Assembly: GCA_963698735.1 (NCBI GenBank)
Contig: CAVOSA010000029.1
Location: 1-64,000, forward strand
Reading direction: 5' to 3'
From: RPQJ01 sp963698735
GTDB taxonomy: Bacteria > Pseudomonadota > Gammaproteobacteria > Steroidobacterales > Steroidobacteraceae
DNA length: 64,000 bases
The notes under the pieces are model-generated. The model ran no database searches. It saw only the letters and a program-made list of their open reading frames with translations, and was not told the DNA's origin. The translations under genes were made by a program, and so were the position numbers. Shown piece after piece: positions 1 through 7,277 of the stretch (positions are counted from its first letter, which is position 1; the number at the start of each line of letters is the position of its first letter).

Positions 1-57
1 AAAGAGACGGCGCCCGTGCCGCAGCCGGAACCTGCGACTGAGGCCGCGGGAGGTTGA
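1..57 (+). CDS. C-terminal tail of an upstream gene (partial)
   Basis: The window opens inside an open frame that encodes about 18 residues, rich in Pro, Ala and Glu, and stops with TGA at 55-57. The next gene starts 6 bases later behind GGGAGG, so this looks like the tail of a preceding gene in the same transcription unit. The tail is too short and low in complexity to assign a family. It could also be chance open sequence. Confidence 0.3.
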   Translation, partial: KETAPVPQPEPATEAAGG

Positions 58-63
58 CCTGAC

Positions 64-633
64 ATGGCTGCCGACGTGCTCGAACTCTACCTGGCCGATA
101 TCCGGCGGCTGTTCAACTCCATGGACCCCGCCCCGTTCCACGAGCGCGACCTCGATCCCAACGCGGCCGACTACATCCGCGAATGGGCCGAGGAACTGCC
201 GGGCAAGGGTCCGCTGGCACTCGTGGTCAAGCTGGGAACGCCACTCGGCGCCGAAGACACCTCCGCAGCCGTCGAGAGGTCGGTCCGCGATCACTTTCAC
301 CGCAGGGCAGCAGCGACTCGCCGTAACCTGCGCGACTTGCTGCGGATGGGGCGCTACAGCCTGCTCGCCGCCCTGCTGTTTCTCGGACCCATCATCGTCA
401 TTGCCGAGTCGGCCGCGCAAATGGTGCAAACGGAGCGCTATGCGGCGTTGATCGAGAACAGCCTGGTGATCGGCGCCTGGGTCGCACTTTGGCGTCCGAT
501 CGAGATCTTCCTGTACGACTGGTGGCCGATACGCGCCGAGGCCAGGCTGTTCGACCGGCTGAGCCAGATGGAAGTACGCACAATCAGTGCCCCGTCGGGC
601 AAGCGTGACGACGTCGACGGGTCGAAAACGTGA
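64..633 (+). CDS. Hypothetical protein with two membrane segments, first gene of the Mrp operon
   Basis: This 189-residue protein is not a family I recognise. The first ~90 residues are soluble and charged, with many Arg and Asp. Two hydrophobic segments follow at about residues 96-115 and 133-153, then a polar tail, so it is probably an inner-membrane protein with a cytoplasmic N-terminal domain. A GGGAGG ribosome-binding site lies about 10 bases upstream of the ATG. Its stop overlaps the GTG start of the antiporter subunit E gene (GTGA), which suggests translational coupling and a role linked to the antiporter. That link is inferred only from position. Confidence 0.7.
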   Translation: MAADVLELYLADIRRLFNSMDPAPFHERDLDPNAADYIREWAEELPGKGPLALVVKLGTPLGAEDTSAAVERSVRDHFHRRAAATRRNLRDLLRMGRYSLLAALLFLGPIIVIAESAAQMVQTERYAALIENSLVIGAWVALWRPIEIFLYDWWPIRAEARLFDRLSQMEVRTISAPSGKRDDVDGSKT

Positions 634-1157
634 GCGCGGATCCGGCGCCTGCGGCGGACGCTGAATTGAATGCGACGTGGTCGGCTGCGTTGTCGCGGGG
701 CGTCTCGTTCTTCCTGCTGTGGACGTTGCTGATCCAGAGCATGAAGTCGGCCGATCTCGCCGTCGGCGCGCTCACCTGTGTCGGCGCAACCTGGACCAGC
801 CTGCGCCTGATGCCGCCCGCCTCCGGCCGCATGCATTTCGGCAAGTTTCTTTCGTTGCTGCCGCACTTCTTCTGGGAATCAGTGCTCGCAGGAGTCGACG
901 TGGCCCGCCGGGCGCTTCAGCCGAGCATGCCGCTCAGCCCCGGCTTCATCAGTTGCCCGTTGTCCTTCCCGCCAGGTCTTGCGCGTAACATTTTCGCGAC
1001 GATCACCAGCCTGCTGCCGGGCTCGGTGTCAGCCGGTGAATCCGAGGGCGAACTCGTCTATCACTGTCTCGACGACACGTCACCGGTGGTGGAGCAACTC
1101 TGGAAGGAAGAACGCCTGCTGGCCCGTGCGCTGGTCGCCGGACGTCGCTATGGCTGA
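630..1157 (+). CDS. mnhE: Na+/H+ antiporter (Mrp/Mnh) subunit E
   Basis: This 175-residue small membrane subunit belongs to the MnhE/MrpE family. Hydrophobic segments lie at about residues 20-60 and 73-95, followed by the family's soluble tail, in which an F-A-x-x-I-T-x-L-P-G-like stretch is visible (FATITSLLPG). MrpE is an accessory part of the multisubunit cation/proton antiporter and has no counterpart in complex I. It starts with GTG, overlapping the stop of the gene before it. Its last codons overlap the ATG of subunit F. Gene order E-F-G-B-C-D makes the assignment secure. Confidence 0.9.
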   Translation: MSADPAPAADAELNATWSAALSRGVSFFLLWTLLIQSMKSADLAVGALTCVGATWTSLRLMPPASGRMHFGKFLSLLPHFFWESVLAGVDVARRALQPSMPLSPGFISCPLSFPPGLARNIFATITSLLPGSVSAGESEGELVYHCLDDTSPVVEQLWKEERLLARALVAGRRYG

Positions 1158-1437
1158 GTTCCTGCTCGGTACCGCTGCGTTCATCCTGGCGATGGTCGCG
1201 CTGGGGCTGGTCCGCGTGCTGCGCGGGCCGACCGACGCGGACCGCATGATGGCAGCACAGTTGCTCGGCACGGGCGGGATCGCGGTGGTGCTGCTGCTGG
1301 GCGAGGCGACCGGCGAAGCGGCGGCGGTCGACGTCGCGTTGACGCTGTCGCTGCTCGCGGCGTTTGCCTCGTTCGCGTTCGTGAAAGCGCACCCGGCGAA
1401 CGCCGACGACCGAGCGCTGCCCGGGGACGAGACGTGA
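1150..1437 (+). CDS. mnhF: Na+/H+ antiporter (Mrp/Mnh) subunit F
   Basis: This 95-residue protein has three hydrophobic helices and the family signature R-V-L-R-G-P-T-x-x-D-R between helices one and two. MrpF is a small structural subunit of the Mrp antiporter. I chose the ATG at 1150, which overlaps the end of subunit E by 8 bases. A longer reading of the same frame from 979 would run through the subunit E gene and is not credible. The stop overlaps the GTG start of subunit G. Confidence 0.92.
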   Translation: MAEFLLGTAAFILAMVALGLVRVLRGPTDADRMMAAQLLGTGGIAVVLLLGEATGEAAAVDVALTLSLLAAFASFAFVKAHPANADDRALPGDET

Positions 1438-1727
1438 GCCTCATCATGCAGTTGTGGACGGTGGTGGCGGTTGGCGCGGGTGCGTTCTTCTTTTTCGCCG
1501 GCACCGTCGGACTGCTGCGCTTTCCCGATTCGTTCACTCGCCTGCACGCGCTGACCAAGGCCGACAACCTCGGCCTCGGTCTCGTGGTGCTGGGCCTGCT
1601 GCCGCAAGTAGACAGCGTCAGCGCCGGTCTCAAGCTCGTGTGCATCTGGCTGCTGGTGCAGTTGTCGGGCGCAACCGCCGGGCAGTTGATCGCACGCACC
1701 CTTCGCCGCGGCGAATCGCGTTCGTGA
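1434..1727 (+). CDS. mnhG: Na+/H+ antiporter (Mrp/Mnh) subunit G
   Basis: This 97-residue MnhG/PhaG-family protein carries the typical G-x-x-G-L-L-R-F-P-D-x-x-x-R-L-H-A signature (residues about 25-40) and three hydrophobic helices. It is a small integral subunit of the cation/proton antiporter. GTG start, overlapping the previous stop by four bases. Its own stop (TGA at 1725-1727) overlaps the GTG start of the next gene, so all the subunits are translationally coupled. Confidence 0.92.
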   Translation: MSLIMQLWTVVAVGAGAFFFFAGTVGLLRFPDSFTRLHALTKADNLGLGLVVLGLLPQVDSVSAGLKLVCIWLLVQLSGATAGQLIARTLRRGESRS

Positions 1728-2665
1728 CCGACGTCCTGAACATCGGCCTGTCGGCACTGATTCTCGGCCTGGCAGTGTGGACGATCGTCGCCCGCGAAGC
1801 CTACGCCGCCGTCGTCGGGTTCATCGCCTACGGACTGCTGCTGACGCTGGTTTGGGTGCAGTTGCACGGGATCGACGTGGCGCTGACCGAAGCGGCGATC
1901 GGTGGCGGCCTCACCGGAGCCCTGCTGATCGGCGCCGCCGCGCGGCTGCGCGGCTCCGAAACCACCGCCCGTACCGAACGCCCTGGGACCGCGACACGCT
2001 GGCTGGCAGCGGGCGTGTCTTGCGCCGTTGCCGTGGCGCTCGCGATCTGCGTGCTTGCACTGCCAGAGCCTGCGCCAACGCTGGCGCCGGAAGTTCTCGC
2101 CAACATCGCCGTCACCGAGGTTGGCAACCCGATCACCGCCGTGCTGCTCGCGTTTCGTGCCATGGACACGCTGCTCGAGGCGATCGTGCTGCTGTTCGCG
2201 CTGATCGGGGTCTGGTCGCTGGCGCCGGACCGCGCGTGGGGCGGGCGTCCAGGGTTGCTGCAGTCTGCCGGCCCGAACGGCATGCTGGCTTTCGCCGCGC
2301 GCGCGCTGTCACCAATCGGTGTCGTCGCCGGCATGTATGTCTTCTGGATCGGCGCCGACCATCCAGGCGGCAAGTTCCAGGGCGCCACCATCCTGGCCGC
2401 AATGTGGCTGCTGGTCATGATGGCGGGCCTGGCCGATGCACCGCCGATCAGCCGACGTTGGCTTCGCTGGCTGCTGGTGGCGGGACCGCTGGCATTCATC
2501 GCCGTTGGCGTGCTCGGTGCGATCACGGCGGGCGCGTTTCTCTCCTACCCGCTCGGCCATGCGAAGACGCTGATCCTGGTCATCGAGTTCGCGCTGATGC
2601 CCACGCTCACGCTGGTCCTTGGCCTGATGCTGCTGGGCGCTCCGCTGCGTGGTGAGACGCCGTGA
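1724..2665 (+). CDS. mnhB: Mrp antiporter subunit: MbhD-like (DUF4040) domain fused to MnhB
   Basis: This 313-residue multi-helix membrane protein has two parts. The N-terminal ~80 residues resemble the MbhD/DUF4040 domain, which forms the C-terminal end of MrpA in canonical systems (motif A-L-T-E-A-A-I-G-G-G at about residues 53-62). The C-terminal ~140 residues are MnhB-like, with D-H-P-G-G-K-F-Q-G-A and S-Y-P-L-G-H. The GTG at 1724 overlaps the subunit G stop, so the longer reading from 1454 is rejected. Having the MrpA tail fused to MnhB, with no full-length MrpA in the operon, marks this as a variant of the complex. Confidence 0.88.
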   Translation: MTDVLNIGLSALILGLAVWTIVAREAYAAVVGFIAYGLLLTLVWVQLHGIDVALTEAAIGGGLTGALLIGAAARLRGSETTARTERPGTATRWLAAGVSCAVAVALAICVLALPEPAPTLAPEVLANIAVTEVGNPITAVLLAFRAMDTLLEAIVLLFALIGVWSLAPDRAWGGRPGLLQSAGPNGMLAFAARALSPIGVVAGMYVFWIGADHPGGKFQGATILAAMWLLVMMAGLADAPPISRRWLRWLLVAGPLAFIAVGVLGAITAGAFLSYPLGHAKTLILVIEFALMPTLTLVLGLMLLGAPLRGETP

Positions 2666-3003
2666 CCGCGGCGACGCTGTTCGGCCTGTGTGCCGCGGTG
2701 CTGATAGGCGTCGGCCTGTACGGGCTGATGGTCAACCCGCACCCGCTGCGCAAGATCCTGGCCTTCAACGTCGTTGGCAGCGGTGTATTTCTGATGTTCG
2801 GCGCCATTGCACGCCGGGGGGCCGCGGCCGGCATGGGCGGTGATCCGGTGCCGCAGGCCCTGCTGATCACCGGTATCGTGGTGGCGTTCTCGGCCACGGC
2901 GCTGGCCGTCGCGCTGCTGTTGCGGCTGTTCGACGTGTCCGGTTCGGTCACGCTCTCCTCCGACGCGCCGGCTAAGGCCGGCAACGACACCGATGCCCAT
3001 TGA
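2662..3003 (+). CDS. mnhC: Na+/H+ antiporter (Mrp/Mnh) subunit C, NuoK-like
   Basis: This 113-residue protein with three membrane helices is homologous to the NuoK subunit of complex I. It contains the N-P-H-P-L-R-K-I-L-x-F-N-V stretch and the D-P-V-P-Q-A-L-x-x-T-x-I-V-V-x-x-S-A-T-A segment typical of MnhC. It starts with GTG and overlaps the stop of the gene before it. The last ~15 residues are polar. Confidence 0.93.
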   Translation: MTAATLFGLCAAVLIGVGLYGLMVNPHPLRKILAFNVVGSGVFLMFGAIARRGAAAGMGGDPVPQALLITGIVVAFSATALAVALLLRLFDVSGSVTLSSDAPAKAGNDTDAH

Positions 3004-3030
3004 GCTGCGCATGACGGGCCGGCTCGAACC

Positions 3031-4761
3031 ATGCTGACGACCTCCGGCGGCTGGCTGCTGCTGATTGCGGTGCTGGCACCGTTCGTAGGCGTGCTCGCCG
3101 GGCTGGCGCTGGGCGGACGCAATGCGCAGCGGGTGGCCATGCTCACCCTGCCGATCGGGCTGGCCGCTGCAGGTGGCATCGGCTGGACGCTGCTGCAGTC
3201 CGGCGACACGGTGGTCTACCTGCTGGGTGGCTGGGCCCCGCCGCTCGGCATTGCACTGCGGGCGGACGGCCTGTCGGCGGTGATGCTGCTGGCGATCGCC
3301 GTGGTCGTCTGTGGAATCGGTGCCTACGCGCGGGCGGACTTCGGCGCCGTCGCCGGCGAGCCCGCGCAGCGCGCTTCGGTCGTCTACTGGCTGCTGCTGC
3401 TGGCCGTGTGGGGATCGCTGAACCTGGTGTTCGTCAGCGGCGACCTGTTCACGCTGTACGTCGCGCTCGAACTGCTGACCTTCTCGGGCGTGCCGCTAGT
3501 CTGCCTCGATGGCAAGGGCGAGACGCTGCGCGCCGCGTTGCGCTACCTGCTGTTCGCGCTCGCCGGCTCATTGCTGTACCTGCTGGGAGCGGTGCTGCTG
3601 TACGGCGGCTACGGCACGCTCGACATCCCGCTGCTCGCCACACGCATCCAGCCCGAGCCGATCGCCTGGGCCGCCGCCGCATTGATGACGGTCGGCCTGC
3701 TGGCCAAGACTGCGCTGTTCCCGCTGCACATCTGGCTGCCGCCTGCGCATGCCGGCGCGCCGGCCGCGGCGAGCGCGATATTGTCGGCACTGGTCATCAA
3801 GGGCTCGTGGTTCCTGGTGGTGCGACTGTGGTTCGATGTGTTGCCCGGCGTGGTGACGCTGCCCTCTGCGCAGTTGCTGGCGGGCCTGGGTGCGACGGCC
3901 ATTGTCGTCGGGAGCGTCGTCGCACTGCGGCAGGAGCGCCTGAAGCTGCTGGTCGCGTATTCGACGATCGCTCAGATCGGCTACCTGTTCCTGATGTTCC
4001 CGCTGGCCTTCGATGCCAGCGGCAGCATGCTGGTGCATGGCCCGGTCCTGACCGGCGGGCTGCTGCAGGCGGTTGCGCATGCCACGGCCAAGGCCGGCAT
4101 GTTCATGGCGGCCGGCCTGGTCTACGCCGCGCTCGGCCACGACCGGATCGCCGACCTCGGCGGCGTGGCGCGCAGGATGCCCGTCACCCTGCTCGCGTTT
4201 GGCATCTCCGGCCTGGCGCTGATGGGCGTGGTGCCGAGCGGCGCGTACCTCGCGAAAAAGCTGCTGCTGGAATCAGCCGACAGTTCGGGACAGTGGTGGT
4301 GGACCGTCGTGCTGCAGGGCGGCGCGGCGTTCACGGCCGGGTATGTAGTGCTGGTGCTCGCCAGTGCCCTGCGCCGCACGGCCACACCGGTCAAGCTGGT
4401 AAAGCAGGTTTCCCGGCTCGCCGAGTTCGCGGCGCTGGCGCTGGCGCTCTGCTCGATGCTGCTGGCATTCGCCGCACTCGGTCCCGTGCCGGGCAACCTG
4501 GTCTCGAATCCGTTGCTTCCCAAGGAACTCGGGCCGACGCTGCTGGTGGTCCTGGGCGGCACGCTGCTGACGCTGGGTCTGTCGCGCCGACCCTTGTTCG
4601 GCGCCACCGCGCACGACGGACCGATGCGCCGTGCCTCGCTGGCCGCGGGCAAGGGCTTTGAGCAGGCCGACGCGTTCCTGCGGCGCTGGCCGTCGGCAGG
4701 TCTTGCCCTGCTGGTGCTGGTGGCCCTGTTCGGCTGGTCGATGCTGAGCCGAAACCTGTAG
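3031..4761 (+). CDS. mnhD: Na+/H+ antiporter (Mrp/Mnh) subunit D, proton-translocating
   Basis: This 576-residue membrane protein has about 14 helices and belongs to the proton-conducting membrane transporter family (NuoL/M/N, MrpA/D). The core contains Y-V-A-L-E-L-L-T-F with its membrane glutamate and the K-x-A-L-F-P-L-H-x-W-L-P-x-A-H-A signature near residues 226-240, which includes the functional lysine and histidines. It is expected to carry protons across the inner membrane in exchange for Na+ or K+. It is the last gene of the operon, 27 bases after subunit C, and meets a convergent hydrolase gene across 25 bases. It is the only large antiporter-type subunit in the cluster. Confidence 0.9.
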   Translation: MLTTSGGWLLLIAVLAPFVGVLAGLALGGRNAQRVAMLTLPIGLAAAGGIGWTLLQSGDTVVYLLGGWAPPLGIALRADGLSAVMLLAIAVVVCGIGAYARADFGAVAGEPAQRASVVYWLLLLAVWGSLNLVFVSGDLFTLYVALELLTFSGVPLVCLDGKGETLRAALRYLLFALAGSLLYLLGAVLLYGGYGTLDIPLLATRIQPEPIAWAAAALMTVGLLAKTALFPLHIWLPPAHAGAPAAASAILSALVIKGSWFLVVRLWFDVLPGVVTLPSAQLLAGLGATAIVVGSVVALRQERLKLLVAYSTIAQIGYLFLMFPLAFDASGSMLVHGPVLTGGLLQAVAHATAKAGMFMAAGLVYAALGHDRIADLGGVARRMPVTLLAFGISGLALMGVVPSGAYLAKKLLLESADSSGQWWWTVVLQGGAAFTAGYVVLVLASALRRTATPVKLVKQVSRLAEFAALALALCSMLLAFAALGPVPGNLVSNPLLPKELGPTLLVVLGGTLLTLGLSRRPLFGATAHDGPMRRASLAAGKGFEQADAFLRRWPSAGLALLVLVALFGWSMLSRNL

Positions 4762-4798
4762 GCCGGTTCAGGCTCCAGCCTGCCTGCTAAGGACCGGC
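4762..4798. terminator. Stem-loop between convergent genes, possible two-way terminator
   Basis: The junction between the mnhD stop and the convergent hydrolase stop holds an inner inverted repeat, CAGGCT at 4769-4774 against AGCCTG at 4777-4782. An outer repeat pairs GCCGGT at 4762-4767 with ACCGGC at 4793-4798. There is no T-run on either strand, so termination is plausible from the position but not shown. Confidence 0.3.
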
Positions 4799-6367
4799 GA
4801 ACGGCTGCGGCTGCGTATCGTCAGTGAGGAACGTGGACAGCAGGGCTTCCAGGCGCACCGGGATGCCTGGCGCCGGGCTCGAGGAGAGGTTGCGTCCAGT
4901 CGGTCCCGAGGGTCGAGTGATGCCTTCATCGACCCGTTCGAGCAGATACGGGAAGAATGGATTGGACGACAGGCGCGTCATGAAATCCTGATCGACGACC
5001 AGGGCGCCACGCTCGCCGCGTGCGCCCATCGAGCCAAGACTGAAGCCGAATTCGGGCTGCGGCGTTGGATCGGGCTGCAGCCCGTACAGCGGATCGTCCA
5101 TCGGGATCGGGATCGCCAGGTGTGACAGCGAAAAGATCCCGGGTGGATAGCGCATGTTCAGTGCGCGGTCCACTGCCAGCAACTGGCCCGGAGCAATGCT
5201 GCGCTCTATGGTGGCATCGCTGCTGTCGGTCGCGTTCATGATTGACGTGAAGCGATACGGCTGCGGAGTCGTCGGCGTCAGACGATCGAGCGCGACATAG
5301 GCGGCGGGTCGCAGCAGCGGACCGAACTTCACGGTCCGGTTCACGTCGAAAAGAACAATCTCACTGCCATTGTCAGGCAGCAGCGAATACAGAGCCGTCA
5401 GGATCGCCGGCGTGCTGACGGTGAAATCGATGACTGACTGGAAGGTCAGCACCGGCGGCAGGCTGCCGAGCTGGCCGGCACGGGCGAGGCGCTGAATCTG
5501 GCTTTGCAGCGCATCGGTCAGGCGATAGGACTGGCGCGCGCCATTCACCGGGAACGAGTTGTACTTGAAGGGATTGAACTCCGGAACGACGCTGAGCCAT
5601 GCCGCGTTCGCGAACGGCGGCAGCACGGCTGGGAGGGCGGCCAGACCCGCAAAGCGTGCAAAGCGCGTGATTCCGATCATCGGCGTGACCAGTACCAGGC
5701 GGTCGGCGCGTAGAAGTTTCGGATCCTCGATCGCGTCGAGCTCATACTTCATGGCAAGCGCGCCGCCATTCGAAAAACCGACCAGGTGCAAGGGACCGGG
5801 AGCGGGAACACGGCGGCGTGCTTCGCGAACCGCAAGCCGCGTGGCTGCCATCCAGTCCTCCCAGCGCACATTGCTCAGTCCTCCCGGCACCGTGCCGTGC
5901 CCTGGCAGGCGGATGCCGATCGCGACGAAGCCGCGATCACGATAGAGCTGCGCAATGTGCCGCAGGCTGTAGGGGGAGTCGGTCAGCCCGTGCAGCAGCA
6001 CCACGGCCCCGATCGGCCGGCCGTCGGGTTCCATGACATACGATCGGTTCCAGTCCTGGGCGAAGTGAGCTGGATAGACCGGGCTGTCCTCGAAATAACG
6101 GTTGATCGGCACGCGCTCGTCCGGATCGAGCTTCTGGCTGACTTCAGCGCGAACGCTTGCGAAGACTTGTCCTTCCCGTGCGAGATAGCGAGGCCAGTCG
6201 GCCACATCGAGCTCACTCTGGCGCAGTTCAGCCGGCACGAAGGTATGCCAGGGATGCAATGGCGGCCCGCTGAGGGCGCGATACGAGCGCAAAGTGAACA
6301 GGGCCGCCCCGACCACGACGATCGCGATCAACAGCCACTTCAGAACCCGTGGTAGACCCATCTGCAT
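4787..6367 (-). CDS. Membrane-anchored alpha/beta hydrolase
   Basis: This is an alpha/beta hydrolase-fold protein of 526 residues with one N-terminal membrane anchor (about residues 9-27), so the catalytic domain probably faces the periplasm. Visible landmarks are the oxyanion H-G-L-T-D-S-P-Y-S-L at about 126-135, R-L-P-G-H-G-T, and the nucleophile elbow G-F-S-N-G with Ser199. The motif S-L-S-H-L-A-I-P-I-P-x-D-D-P-L-Y-G probably supplies the catalytic His. The substrate is unknown; esterase or lipase-like activity is a guess. The ATG at 6367 has GGAAG five bases upstream. A longer frame to 6478 lacks such a site. The hydrolase at 23500-24999 is a clear paralogue. Confidence 0.75.
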   Translation of the reverse strand: MQMGLPRVLKWLLIAIVVVGAALFTLRSYRALSGPPLHPWHTFVPAELRQSELDVADWPRYLAREGQVFASVRAEVSQKLDPDERVPINRYFEDSPVYPAHFAQDWNRSYVMEPDGRPIGAVVLLHGLTDSPYSLRHIAQLYRDRGFVAIGIRLPGHGTVPGGLSNVRWEDWMAATRLAVREARRRVPAPGPLHLVGFSNGGALAMKYELDAIEDPKLLRADRLVLVTPMIGITRFARFAGLAALPAVLPPFANAAWLSVVPEFNPFKYNSFPVNGARQSYRLTDALQSQIQRLARAGQLGSLPPVLTFQSVIDFTVSTPAILTALYSLLPDNGSEIVLFDVNRTVKFGPLLRPAAYVALDRLTPTTPQPYRFTSIMNATDSSDATIERSIAPGQLLAVDRALNMRYPPGIFSLSHLAIPIPMDDPLYGLQPDPTPQPEFGFSLGSMGARGERGALVVDQDFMTRLSSNPFFPYLLERVDEGITRPSGPTGRNLSSSPAPGIPVRLEALLSTFLTDDTQPQPFAGP

Positions 6368-6577
6368 TGCTTCCGTGAAACGAGCCAAGCCGCAGCGTCG
6401 ATTATATGCCGGACGAAACTCCAGCCTATTGAGGACTCTCAGGCCCGCGAACCACCCGGCTCCACTCCGGCCCTGCATCGCCAGGTCTCGGCCGTGAGCG
6501 CAGAACGCTACGTCGAGTTTGAGCGTTCTTGGCGCTTGATGGCTTCTTGTGAAGCGCCCCGACTGAAGGTATTCTTT

Positions 6578-6600
6578 TCATACACATACAAGGTGTATGA
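6578..6600 (+). promoter_or_regulatory. Palindromic operator in front of vapBC
   Basis: Perfect inverted repeat with 8-base arms: TCATACAC at 6578-6585 and GTGTATGA at 6593-6600, separated by 7 bases. It ends three bases before the antitoxin start codon and covers the likely ribosome-binding region. VapB-type antitoxins usually bind such palindromes to repress their own operon, so this is the probable autoregulatory site. Confidence 0.65.
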
Positions 6601-6603
6601 CTT

Positions 6604-6873
6604 ATGCGCACCAATATCGTTCTCGACCCCGCGCTGATTGCCAGGGCCATGAAGAAAGCCGGCGCGACCACCATGCGGGAGACCATCGACATCGCACTGC
6701 GCGAGTACGTGAGCAAGCCGGACTACGACGCACTCCTGAAATTGAGTGGGATGGGCGCGATTGATCCCGACTACGATCCAAAGGCGGGGGATCAGCCGGC
6801 AGTGCAGGTAGCCGAAGCGACGGCCACGTATCATTCCGGTAAGCCGGTTCGGCGGCGGCCCACACGCCGGTGA
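6604..6873 (+). CDS. vapB: VapB-family antitoxin
   Basis: This 89-residue protein has an N-terminal ribbon-helix-helix-like start (R-T-N-I-V-L-D-P-A-L-I) and the helix T-T-M-R-E-T-I-D-x-A-L-R-E-Y-V, typical of the VapB/DUF2191 antitoxin family. The C-terminal part should wrap the toxin; here it ends in a basic tail. It should bind VapC and repress the operon at the palindrome just upstream. Its stop overlaps the GTG start of the toxin gene (GTGA), the usual coupled arrangement. Confidence 0.88.
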   Translation: MRTNIVLDPALIARAMKKAGATTMRETIDIALREYVSKPDYDALLKLSGMGAIDPDYDPKAGDQPAVQVAEATATYHSGKPVRRRPTRR

Positions 6874-7268
6874 TTGTCGACAGCTCCGTGTGGATTGCTC
6901 ATCTGCGCGGCACGAACTCCCCTGCTGCGCGCCGGCTCGCTTCAGCCCTGACCAGGAAGGAACCCATCGTGCTGCCTGACATCGTGCTGATGGAAGTCCT
7001 GCGCGGCGCGCGGGATGTAAGCGCCTTTCTGCAACTGGAGCGGGCCCTCCTCACTTTTCCCCGGTTCGTACCCGCCGACCCCAGGCAACTGGCGCGAAAC
7101 GCCGCGCACCTCTACGCGCGCTGCCGCTGGGCTGGCTTCACGCCCCGCAGCGGCAACGACTGCCTGATCGCCTGCTGCGCGATCGAGGCCCGCGAACCGC
7201 TGTTGCAGGAGGATCGAGATTTTCTCTCGATCGCGGAGTTTGAACCAGCCCTGGTGCTGGTCAGCTAG
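6870..7268 (+). CDS. vapC: VapC-family PIN-domain ribonuclease toxin
   Basis: This 132-residue PIN-domain protein shows the expected acidic active-site residues Asp4, Glu42, Asp97 (in G-N-D-C-L-I-A) and Asp115/Asp117, which should bind Mg2+ or Mn2+. Family members cleave tRNA or rRNA when freed from the antitoxin. The GTG start overlaps the vapB stop by four bases. All catalytic positions are present, so the toxin looks intact. The permease gene begins 9 bases downstream but is unlikely to share its function. Confidence 0.9.
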   Translation: MIVDSSVWIAHLRGTNSPAARRLASALTRKEPIVLPDIVLMEVLRGARDVSAFLQLERALLTFPRFVPADPRQLARNAAHLYARCRWAGFTPRSGNDCLIACCAIEAREPLLQEDRDFLSIAEFEPALVLVS

Positions 7269-7277
7269 CATCCAGCC

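Noticed and set aside
4769..4782. Short palindrome as an insertion target or recombination site
   Set aside because: It lies exactly between two convergent stops, so a terminator or messenger end structure is the simpler reading.
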